A DNA stretch of 64,000 nucleotides from Streptomyces sp. HUAS 15-9 (lineage in GTDB: Bacteria > Actinomycetota > Actinomycetes > Streptomycetales > Streptomycetaceae), in NCBI RefSeq assembly GCF_025642155.1, contig NZ_CP106798.1:4526001-4590000 (forward strand), given 5' to 3'. A program made the translations under genes and the position numbers. Below the pieces are notes generated by a model. That model was not told the origin of the DNA. It saw nothing but the letters and a program-made list of their open reading frames with translations, and did not search any database. How positions within the stretch are numbered: the stretch's first letter is position 1; each line of letters starts with the position of its first letter. Shown here piece by piece: positions 57,450 through 64,000 of this stretch.

Positions 57450-59789
57450 GTGACCGACCGCCGACGCCGCAACGCTCCTGCCCGCCGCCGCAGCCGCACT
57501 CGCCAGATCACACCCCGCGCCCACTGGCTGCTGCTGAGCGTGCTCGTGGTGACTCTGTCGACGGCCCTCCTGCTGCAGGGTTACACCCACCACATGTTCG
57601 GGATCACGTCGGATGCCGTGACCGGCCAACGAGGCCGGAACGAGGCGGTGCCCAGCAGGGTGATCCACGGCGGCCCCGTGATCGCGAACGCGGCCGGCAC
57701 CGCGCACACTGCCCGGCTGAAGGCCGGCACCGTGGCCCTCACCTTCGACGACGGCCCCGACCCCGTCTGGACTCCGCGCATCCTGGACGTGCTGCGCCGC
57801 AACCATGTGCACGCGACCTTCTTCGTCGTCGGAACGGAGGTCGTGGACCACCCGGAGCTGGTCCGCCGGATCGTCGCCGAGGGCCACCAGATCGGCATCC
57901 ACACGTTCACGCATCCCGACCTGGCCCGGCTCGCCCCGTGGCAGCGCTCACTGGAACTGCGCGAGACGCAGCTGGCGGTGGCCGGTGCCGCGGGCGTCAC
58001 CACCGCGCTGCTGAGACCGCCGTACTCCTCGAAGAACGGTGCGTTGGACGACGCCGACTGGTCGGTCCTCCAGCAGGCCGACGAGGCGGGCTACGTCACG
58101 GTGCTCTCCACCCAGGACGCCGAGGACTGGCAGCGTCCCGGAGCGGACCGCATCATCGCCAACGCGACCCCGCACGGCCACGCCGGGCAGGTCGTGCTGA
58201 TGCACGACGGCGGGGGTGACCGATCGCAGACCGTCGCAGCCCTCGATGCCCTGATCCCACGGCTCAAGGCACACGGCTTCCGGTTCGCGACGGTCGGCGC
58301 CGCGGTCGGCATGGCCGGACCCGTCCAGCCCGCCGGGCTCGGTGAACATCTTCAGGGAATTGCTCTCATCAAGGCGCTGCAGGCCGGCGACTGGGCCGTA
58401 TGGCTGCTGGGCGTGCTGATGTACGCGGCCGGGGTGCTCAGCGTGCTGCGCGCGGCGGTCGTACTGGTCGCGGCCCGCCGGCACCGGCGGCTGCGGGCCA
58501 AGGGCCGCGGCCGGTCCTGGGGGCCGCCGGTGACCGAGCCGGTCAGTGTCATCGTCCCCGCCTACAACGAGAGCGCCGGGATCGAGGCAGCCGTGCGCTC
58601 ACTGCTCGCCTCGGACCATCCGGTCGAGATCATCGTGGTCGACGACGGATCGACCGACGGCACCGCCGACCTGGTGGAGTCGCTCCGCCTGCCGGTGCGG
58701 GTGATCCGCCAGCGGAACGCGGGCAAGCCCGCCGCACTCAACACCGGGCTCGCCGCCGCCTCCTTCGACCTGGTGGTCATGGTCGACGGCGACACCGTCT
58801 TCGAATCCGACACCGTCCGCACGATCGTGCAGCCCTTCGCCGACGCCCGCGTGGGAGCCGTCTCGGGAAACGCCAAGGTCGTCAACCGCGGCGGCCTGCT
58901 GGGCCGTTGGCAGCACATCGAGTATGTGGTCGGGTTCAACCTCGACCGCCGTCTGTTCGACCTCGCCGAATGCATGCCGACCGTACCCGGTGCCGTCGGC
59001 GCGTTCCGCCGCCGCGCGCTCCTCGGCCTCGGCGGCGTCAGCGACGTCACCCTCGCCGAGGACACCGACCTCACCATGGCGCTGTGCCGCGCCGGCTGGC
59101 GCGTGGTGTACGAGGAGGACGCGCGGGCCTGGACCGAGGCACCCGCGTCCCTGAACGCCCTGTGGCGCCAGCGGTACCGCTGGTGCTACGGCACCCTGCA
59201 GGCGATGTGGAAGCACCGCGGAGCGCTCGTGCAGCGCGGCGCCGCCGGCAAACTGGGCCGCCGGGGCCTGGTCTATCTACTGCTCTTCCAGGTCCTGGTG
59301 CCGCTTCTCGCCCCCGTCGTGGACGTCTTCGCCCTGTACGGCCTGGTCTTCCTCGACCCGGTCCGGATCATCGGGCTGTGGCTCGCCTTCCTGCTGCTGC
59401 AACTGCTGATGGGGCTGTACGCGTTCCGCCTCGACGGAGAACGCCCGGGGCCGCTGTGGAGCCTGCCGTTGCAGCAGTTCGTCTACCGCCAGCTGATGTA
59501 CCTCGTGGTGATCCAGTCCGTCTTCACCGCCCTGTCCGGCTCGCGGCTGCGATGGCAGCGCATGGAGCGGTACGGAAGCTTGCAGGCCCCGGTGGGCACA
59601 GAAACCCACCAGAGCGGTCTCACCCCGGAGGAGCCCGCTTATGCGCAGCCGGGGCCGTACGGCGGTCATGCGCAGCCGGCGCCGTACGGCGGCTATGCGC
59701 AGCCGGGGCCGTACGGCGGTCATGCGCAGCCGGCGCCATACGCCTCCCATCCGCAGCCCGCACCGTACGACACCACCCAGTGGTACTGA
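57450..59789 (+). CDS. fused polysaccharide deacetylase-glycosyltransferase
   Basis: About 779 aa (start GTG 57450; GTG 57432, overlapping the previous stop, is possible). One N-terminal helix (~20-42), NodB-type deacetylase (~85-275: 'TVALTFDDGPDPVWTPRILDVLRRN', 'GHQIGIHTFTHPDLARL', 'LLRPPYSSKNGA', 'VVLMHDGGGDRSQTVAALDAL'), a helix, then GT2 glycosyltransferase (~355-600: 'VSVIVPAYNESAGIEAAVRSLL', 'VVMVDGDTVFE', 'LAEDTDLTMALCRAGWRVVYEEDARAWTE', 'RQRYRWCYG' with the QxxRW-like RxxRW motif) and C-terminal helices. Builds and deacetylates a beta-linked N-acetylhexosamine polymer, like PgaC/PgaB-type or Mat-type surface glycan. C-terminus has QPGPYGGHAQ-type repeats. Confidence 0.92.
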   Translation: MTDRRRRNAPARRRSRTRQITPRAHWLLLSVLVVTLSTALLLQGYTHHMFGITSDAVTGQRGRNEAVPSRVIHGGPVIANAAGTAHTARLKAGTVALTFDDGPDPVWTPRILDVLRRNHVHATFFVVGTEVVDHPELVRRIVAEGHQIGIHTFTHPDLARLAPWQRSLELRETQLAVAGAAGVTTALLRPPYSSKNGALDDADWSVLQQADEAGYVTVLSTQDAEDWQRPGADRIIANATPHGHAGQVVLMHDGGGDRSQTVAALDALIPRLKAHGFRFATVGAAVGMAGPVQPAGLGEHLQGIALIKALQAGDWAVWLLGVLMYAAGVLSVLRAAVVLVAARRHRRLRAKGRGRSWGPPVTEPVSVIVPAYNESAGIEAAVRSLLASDHPVEIIVVDDGSTDGTADLVESLRLPVRVIRQRNAGKPAALNTGLAAASFDLVVMVDGDTVFESDTVRTIVQPFADARVGAVSGNAKVVNRGGLLGRWQHIEYVVGFNLDRRLFDLAECMPTVPGAVGAFRRRALLGLGGVSDVTLAEDTDLTMALCRAGWRVVYEEDARAWTEAPASLNALWRQRYRWCYGTLQAMWKHRGALVQRGAAGKLGRRGLVYLLLFQVLVPLLAPVVDVFALYGLVFLDPVRIIGLWLAFLLLQLLMGLYAFRLDGERPGPLWSLPLQQFVYRQLMYLVVIQSVFTALSGSRLRWQRMERYGSLQAPVGTETHQSGLTPEEPAYAQPGPYGGHAQPAPYGGYAQPGPYGGHAQPAPYASHPQPAPYDTTQWY
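59640..59775. repeat. tandem repeat of Ala-Gln-Pro-x-Pro-Tyr-Gly-Gly
   Basis: About five copies of a 27-30-bp unit (GCGCAGCCGGGGCCGTACGGCGG...) coding YAQPGPYGG/HAQPAPYGG at the end of the synthase gene. Confidence 0.85.
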
Positions 59790-59809
59790 AGGGACAGTGA
59801 TCCGAGCCC

Positions 59810-62107
59810 ATGAGCGGACACCGGCGACGACCGCCGCAGCGCTCCACCGCCGGACTCCGTGCCGCGGTTGAGCAGGCGACGTCACGCGGCGCCCGGAGGA
59901 GGCCACCGCAGAACGCCCGGAGGAGGCCACCGCAGAAGAAACGTTGGCTCGACTACCCGCGCAGCGGCAAGCAGGGCCCGCGCCGCTATCTGCCGTCGTG
60001 GCGACAGGTGCTGTCGCTCTTCCTGCTCTTCTTCGGCAGCACCGCGGCGCTCGTCGGCTATGCCTACGCCACCGTCACCATTCCCGACCCCAACCCCACG
60101 ACACTGCTGCAGAACAACGTCTACTACTGGTCCGACGGCACGGTCCTGGCGACCGACGGCAGCGTCAACCGCCAGAACATCACCCTCGCGCAGGTGCCCC
60201 TGGCGGTGCAGGGGGACTTCATCGCCGCGGAGAACGCCTCCTTCTACACCGACCCGGGCATCGACCCGCAGGGCATCCTGCGCGCCGTCGTCCACATGGC
60301 CGGGGGCGGCTCCGTGCAGTCCGGATCGACGATCACCCAGCAGTTCGTGAAGAACACGTACCTGGACCAGTCGCAGACGGTCTCGCGCAAGTTCAAGGAG
60401 CTGCTGATCTCCACCAAGATCGGCGCCTCCATGACCAAGGAGCAGATCCTCACGGGGTATCTCAATACCTGCTTCTTCGGCCGTCAGGCCAACGGCGTCC
60501 AGGCCGCGGCCCGCGCGTACTACAACCTCCCGGTGGAGAAGCTCGACGTGAGCCAGGGAGCCTTCCTCGCCGCGGCGGTCAACGAGCCGAGCCTCTTCCA
60601 GCACGTGGACTCCGACCCCGCGGCGAAGCGGCAGGCGCAGGCGCGCTGGTCCTGGGTGCTTGACCGGATGGTGGACACCGGCAAACTGACACCGGCGCAG
60701 CGGGCGAAGTACGCGGCCGCCGGATTCCCGATGCCGAGGAAGTGGGCGCCGGGCTCAAACCTCGCCGGCCAGACGGGCTATCTGATGCAGTTGGCCAGGG
60801 CGTACGTCCAGCAGCACGATCCGAGCATCACGGACGGCAGCCTGAGCCGGGGCGGCTACCAGATTTACACCACCTTCGACCGGAAGAAGACGGCGGCACT
60901 GGAACGCTCCGTCGCACGGACCCGTCGAGAACGCCTCGACCCCAAACACCGACCGGTCGACCGGGACGTCCAGGTGGGAGCCGCGTCGGTGGAACCAAGA
61001 ACCGGCAGGATCCTCGCCGTCTACGGCGGCCCCGGCTTCGACCACTCACACTTCTCGGACAACGCCGACACCTCCGGCGTCCCGGTGGGCTCGACGTTCA
61101 AGCCCGTCGTCCTGGCCGCCGCACTCCAGCACGGAGCCGTACTGCGACCCGGCAAGGCCGCGGAACCGATCACCCCGGCCAGCAAGTTCAACGGCGACGA
61201 CGGCATCAAGATCAAGGACCAGCAGGGCAACTACATCACCGACGACAAGGACCCCACCGGCCTGCTCCACCAGCGCAACGACACTCCCGAACGCTGGGGC
61301 TACATCACCTTGCGCAAGGCGATGGAACAGTCGGTCAACACGCCGTACGTGCAACTGGGAGAGGACGTCGGCCACGAGAACGTGGCGAGCACGGCCGAGG
61401 CCCTCGGCCTGCGCCCGAACAGCCTCGCGGCCCCCAGCGCCGGCTTCTACATCGGCACCTCGACACCGAGCGCCATTCGCATGGCGGGCGCCTACGCGAC
61501 CTTCGCCGCCTCCGGTGAGCAGGCCACCCCGTACTCGGTGACCAAGGTGAGCCACAACGGCTCCGTCCTGCACGGCTTCACCGCCCCCGCCCCCGCACAG
61601 GCCCTGCCCAAGGTGATCGCCGACAACGTGACCGACGTACTCAAGGGTGTCATAGCCCGGGGCACCGGCACCCGGGCCCAGGTGCTCGGCAGGACCGCGG
61701 CGGGCAAGACCGGAACCACCGACGACTACCGCTCGGCCTGGTTCATCGGCTACACCCCCCAACTCGCCACCTCCGTCGTCCTCTTCCGAGAGGACCCGAA
61801 AAACCCGCAACTGCTGTCCATGGCGGGTGTCGGCGGCACAGAGAAGGTGTTCGGCGGGGACATCCCCACCGCGATCTGGACCCAGTACATGCGCGACGCC
61901 CTCACCGGCCTGCCCGACACTCCCTTCCCCGCGCCGGCCCCCCTCGGGCACGGCGCCGACGAGCCCGGCGCCGCCAAGCCGTCCCCGTCCGCACCCCACG
62001 ACAAGCGGGGCGCCAAGAACGGCGGCAAGCAGGGAACCCCCACGGCCGGCTCCACACCGGGTGCCCCGACACCAGGCCCCAAGTGCCATGGACGCAGGTG
62101 CCGTTGA
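59810..62107 (+). CDS. class A penicillin-binding protein
   Basis: 765 aa. Basic N-terminal cytoplasmic tail with a duplicated 8-residue motif (RRPPQNA/RRPPQKK), one membrane helix (~64-85), transglycosylase domain (~95-280: 'AAENASFYTDPGIDPQGILRAV', 'GGSTITQQ' type, 'QFVKNTYLDQS', 'EQILTGYLNTCFFGRQANGVQAA'), and transpeptidase (~360-690) with SxxK 'GVPVGSTFKPVV', SxN 'EQSVNTPYVQ' and KTG 'AAGKTGTTDDYRS'. C-terminal tail Pro/Ala/Lys-rich. Polymerises and cross-links peptidoglycan; sits just behind the glycan synthase gene (20 bp), so envelope glycan and peptidoglycan synthesis are coupled. Confidence 0.95.
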   Translation: MSGHRRRPPQRSTAGLRAAVEQATSRGARRRPPQNARRRPPQKKRWLDYPRSGKQGPRRYLPSWRQVLSLFLLFFGSTAALVGYAYATVTIPDPNPTTLLQNNVYYWSDGTVLATDGSVNRQNITLAQVPLAVQGDFIAAENASFYTDPGIDPQGILRAVVHMAGGGSVQSGSTITQQFVKNTYLDQSQTVSRKFKELLISTKIGASMTKEQILTGYLNTCFFGRQANGVQAAARAYYNLPVEKLDVSQGAFLAAAVNEPSLFQHVDSDPAAKRQAQARWSWVLDRMVDTGKLTPAQRAKYAAAGFPMPRKWAPGSNLAGQTGYLMQLARAYVQQHDPSITDGSLSRGGYQIYTTFDRKKTAALERSVARTRRERLDPKHRPVDRDVQVGAASVEPRTGRILAVYGGPGFDHSHFSDNADTSGVPVGSTFKPVVLAAALQHGAVLRPGKAAEPITPASKFNGDDGIKIKDQQGNYITDDKDPTGLLHQRNDTPERWGYITLRKAMEQSVNTPYVQLGEDVGHENVASTAEALGLRPNSLAAPSAGFYIGTSTPSAIRMAGAYATFAASGEQATPYSVTKVSHNGSVLHGFTAPAPAQALPKVIADNVTDVLKGVIARGTGTRAQVLGRTAAGKTGTTDDYRSAWFIGYTPQLATSVVLFREDPKNPQLLSMAGVGGTEKVFGGDIPTAIWTQYMRDALTGLPDTPFPAPAPLGHGADEPGAAKPSPSAPHDKRGAKNGGKQGTPTAGSTPGAPTPGPKCHGRRCR
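59890..59937. repeat. 24-bp perfect tandem duplication in the PBP 5' end
   Basis: Two copies of a 24-bp unit (59890-59913, 59914-59937) that code two RRPPQN/RRPPQK motifs in the cytoplasmic tail. Confidence 0.9.
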
Positions 62108-62139
62108 CCCTGGCGGCCGACACAGGGCAGCGCGGGGGC

Positions 62140-62145
62140 TAGGAT
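62140..62145 (+). promoter_or_regulatory. -10 box TAGGAT, leaderless start
   Basis: TAGGAT ends 7 nt before the ATG of the ECF41-like gene, suggesting a leaderless mRNA of its own. Confidence 0.4.
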
Positions 62146-62152
62146 CCGGGCC

Positions 62153-63097
62153 ATGGCCCTGACCATGAACGACGTGGACCGGTTCGAGGCCTCCAGGCCC
62201 CGCCTGGAGGCCATCGCCTACCGCCTACTCGGCTCCGCGAGCGAAGCCGAGGACGCCGTCCAGGAGACGTTCCTGCGCTGGCAGGGCGCCGACGTCGACC
62301 GCATCGAGGTCCCCGAGGCCTGGCTGACTAAGGTGCTCACCAACCTGTGCCTCAACCAGCTCACCTCGGCCCGCGCACGGCGCGAGACCTATGTGGGCCA
62401 ATGGCTGCCCGAGCCGCTGCTCGCCGGAGACCCGATGCTCGGCCCGGCCGACACCGCCGAACAGCGCGAGTCGGTCTCGTACGCGGTCCTCACCCTGCTG
62501 GAGCGCCTCACGCCGGGCGAGCGGGCGGTGTACGTGCTGCGGGAGGCCTTCGACTACCCGCACCGGGAGATCGCCGCGATCCTCGACGTCACCGAGGCCG
62601 CCAGCCAGCAGATCTTCCACCGCGCCAAGAAGCATGTCGCGGACGGCAAGGCCCGTACCGAGATCGACGAGGCCGCCGCCCGCCGGATCGTCGACGAGTT
62701 CCTCGCGGCCGCCACCAGCGGCAGGACCGAACCGCTCGTACGGCTGCTCACCCAGGACGCCGTGTCCATCGGCGACGGCGGCGGAAAGGTCCCGGCCCGC
62801 GCCAAGGCGTTCGAGGGCGCCCTCGCGGTCGCCAAGTTCCTGCGAGGCCTGTTCAAGCCCAGCAAGGCCAAGCGCGACCTGGCCGGCGGATCGCCCGAGG
62901 TCTACGCGACGACCGCCAACGGCGACCCCGCCGTCGTGGCGGTCCTCGACGGCCGGGTCATCGGCGTCATGTGCCTGGAGATCACCGCCGAGGGCATCGC
63001 CGGGTTCCGCAACCAGGTCAACCCCGACAAGCTCGAACGCGCGACCAGCCGCTGGGCCGCCGCCGACCACGGAGAACCCCTGCTCAACGCCTTCTGA
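62153..63097 (+). CDS. ECF41-like sigma factor with SnoaL-type C-terminal domain
   Basis: 314 aa. Sigma region 2 (~8-75: 'FEASRPRLEAIAYRLLGSASEAEDAVQETFLRWQGADVDRIEVPEAWLTKVLTNLCLNQL'), region 4 (~105-165: 'YAVLTLLERLTPGERAVYVLREAFDYPHREIAAILDVTEAASQQIFHRAKKHVAD'), and a C-terminal NTF2/SnoaL-like domain (~180-314) that in this family regulates the sigma. Members of ECF41 lack a separate anti-sigma and control a neighbouring oxidoreductase, as here. No TTG-type start; the ATG at 62153 has a -10 box and no RBS. MNDVDRF at 62165 is an alternative. Confidence 0.9.
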   Translation: MALTMNDVDRFEASRPRLEAIAYRLLGSASEAEDAVQETFLRWQGADVDRIEVPEAWLTKVLTNLCLNQLTSARARRETYVGQWLPEPLLAGDPMLGPADTAEQRESVSYAVLTLLERLTPGERAVYVLREAFDYPHREIAAILDVTEAASQQIFHRAKKHVADGKARTEIDEAAARRIVDEFLAAATSGRTEPLVRLLTQDAVSIGDGGGKVPARAKAFEGALAVAKFLRGLFKPSKAKRDLAGGSPEVYATTANGDPAVVAVLDGRVIGVMCLEITAEGIAGFRNQVNPDKLERATSRWAAADHGEPLLNAF

Positions 63098-63103
63098 CCC
63101 CGA

Positions 63104-63119
63104 TGTGAGGTGCTTCACA
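63104..63119. promoter_or_regulatory. CRP-like palindrome TGTGAGGTGCTTCACA
   Basis: Matches TGTGA-N6-TCACA exactly, between the ECF41-like gene and the oxidoreductase gene, ~70 bp upstream of the latter. The Crp homologue of Streptomyces recognises GTG-N6-CAC-type sites, so this is a candidate site. Confidence 0.5.
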
Positions 63120-63126
63120 CCACGTA

Positions 63127-63180
63127 CCTGTCAGGAAACGGCGGGCCGCCCGGTTCAGGAGGCGAACCCGCCAAGACAGG
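63127..63180 (+). promoter_or_regulatory. 5' UTR hairpin overlapping the RBS
   Basis: CCTGTC (63127-63132) can pair with GACAGG (63175-63180), and GGCGGG (63140-63145) with CCCGCC (63167-63172); the outer 3' arm includes the AGG of the AGGAG Shine-Dalgarno (63178-63182). A sequestered RBS is suggested. Confidence 0.45.
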
Positions 63181-63189
63181 AGCACGGAC

Positions 63190-64000
63190 ATGCAGCACCG
63201 CATCATCGTCCTCGGAGCCGGATACACCGGAGCCATCGCCGCCGGGCGCCTCGCCAAGCGGCTGCACCGCGAAGACGTCGCCATCACCCTCGTCAACGCC
63301 GAGCCCGACTTCGTCGAACGCGTCCGGATGCACCAGCTCGCCACCGGCCAGGACCTCAAGCCCCGGCCCTTCGGCGAGATGTTCGCGGACACCGGGGTCG
63401 AACTGAAGCTGGCGAAGGTCACCGGCGTCGACGCCGACCGCAGGACCGTAGCCGTCACCGACGCGAACGGCACCGAGGAACTTGCGTACGACACCGTCGT
63501 GTACGCCCTCGGCAGCGGCTGGAACGACCAGGCCGTCCCCGGCACCGCCGAGCACGCCCATGAGATCGCCAGTCGCCCCGGAGCGCTCCGGCTGCGCGAG
63601 CGCCTGGCCCGGCTCGACGCCGGACAGCCCGTGGTCGTGGTCGGCGGCGGCCTCACCGGCCTGGAGGCCGCGACCGAGATCGCCGAGGCCCGCCCGGATC
63701 TCGACGTCGCCCTCGCCGCCCGCGGCGGCCTCGGCGACTGGCTCTCGCCCAAGGGCCGCCGACACCTGCGGAAGGTCTTCGACCGGCTCGGCATCACCGT
63801 GCACGAGCACGCCGCCGTCACCGCCGTCGAGGCCGACCACGTCACCACCGCCGACGGCACGTCCGTCCCGGCGGTGGTCACCGTGTGGACCACCGGCTTC
63901 GCCGTCCACCCGATCGCGAAGGCCACCACCTTGGAGGTCACCGACAAGGGCCAGATCGTGGTCGACCGGACCATGCGCTCGGTCTCGCACCCGGACGTGT
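63190..64000 (+). CDS. NAD(P)/FAD-dependent oxidoreductase (partial)
   Basis: At least 270 aa, cut by the window end. ATG 63190 with AGGAG 7-8 nt upstream. N-terminal FAD site 'IIVLGAGYTGAIAAGRLAKRL', then 'HQLATGQDLKPRPF', an NAD(P) site 'PVVVVGGGLTGLEAATEIAEARPDLDV', and 'VWTTGFAVHPIAK', the typical Pyr_redox_2 (NDH-2/rubredoxin-reductase-like) layout. It directly follows an ECF41-like sigma gene, the classical partner of such a sigma. Its substrate is unknown. C-terminal part not seen. Confidence 0.88.
   Translation, partial: MQHRIIVLGAGYTGAIAAGRLAKRLHREDVAITLVNAEPDFVERVRMHQLATGQDLKPRPFGEMFADTGVELKLAKVTGVDADRRTVAVTDANGTEELAYDTVVYALGSGWNDQAVPGTAEHAHEIASRPGALRLRERLARLDAGQPVVVVGGGLTGLEAATEIAEARPDLDVALAARGGLGDWLSPKGRRHLRKVFDRLGITVHEHAAVTAVEADHVTTADGTSVPAVVTVWTTGFAVHPIAKATTLEVTDKGQIVVDRTMRSVSHPDV

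Overview
High-GC DNA, GTG/TTG starts, many promoters whose -10 lies 5-9 nt before the start codon (leaderless style), Tat/lipoprotein exports, BNR proteins, SpoIIE-type phosphatases, and WhiJ-like XRE+DUF397 pairs all point to a Streptomyces (or close relative) chromosome. aspS, metG and a perfect 16-bp parS site (5796-5811) place the window in the conserved core, probably within the ParB/parS domain around oriC.

Layout. 1-11 kb: SseB-like protein, a frameshifted membrane gene, pirin, AI-2E-type permease, a PAS-GAF-SpoIIE-HATPase phosphatase, parS, aspS, a decayed exported-protein gene, then an accessory WhiJ-type cluster (HTH protein, HATPase protein, XRE regulator, DUF397 protein) and a DoxX protein. 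11-24 kb: metG, a VWA protein with a huge Glu/Pro/Ala/Val repeat, an EEP-family enzyme, membrane proteins, a second SpoIIE phosphatase, a secreted beta-propeller/Ig protein and an M20 amidohydrolase. 24-33 kb: an XRE-TPR regulator divergent from a small secreted-peptide gene, a GAF-ANTAR protein, a lipoprotein, a short second ThrRS behind a Thr leader-peptide attenuator, nucleoside hydrolase, LAETG surface protein, DUF4142 and DUF6445-like proteins. 33-54 kb: a stress/metabolism block (SHOCT protein, DAG kinase-like, PPK2 + P-type ATPase operon, DUF4328, SDR, aquaglyceroporin, BNR protein, a third SpoIIE phosphatase whose 3' end has been tandemly amplified, zinc ADH, GH15, MFS), with recurrent CTCACCC-N5-GGGTGAG dyads in its divergent promoters. 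54-64 kb: pstB fragment, ECF sigma plus membrane partner, a hairpin-rich gap, an envelope operon (membrane protein, fused polysaccharide deacetylase-glycosyltransferase, class A PBP), and an ECF41-like sigma followed by a FAD oxidoreductase cut by the window end.

How the parts work together. Three SpoIIE-family phosphatases and a HATPase-only protein suggest partner-switching control of sigma factors, next to two ECF sigma genes. Cell-envelope functions recur (PBP, deacetylase-synthase, sortase substrate, lipoproteins). The best candidates for something undescribed are the XRE-TPR/peptide pair (24.2-25.9 kb), the threonine attenuator (27.65-27.83 kb), the dyad regulon (33.6, 39.4 and 50.9 kb) and the ~130-bp amplification array (48.9-49.7 kb). 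Coding calls rest on reading translated sequence; no database search was run.
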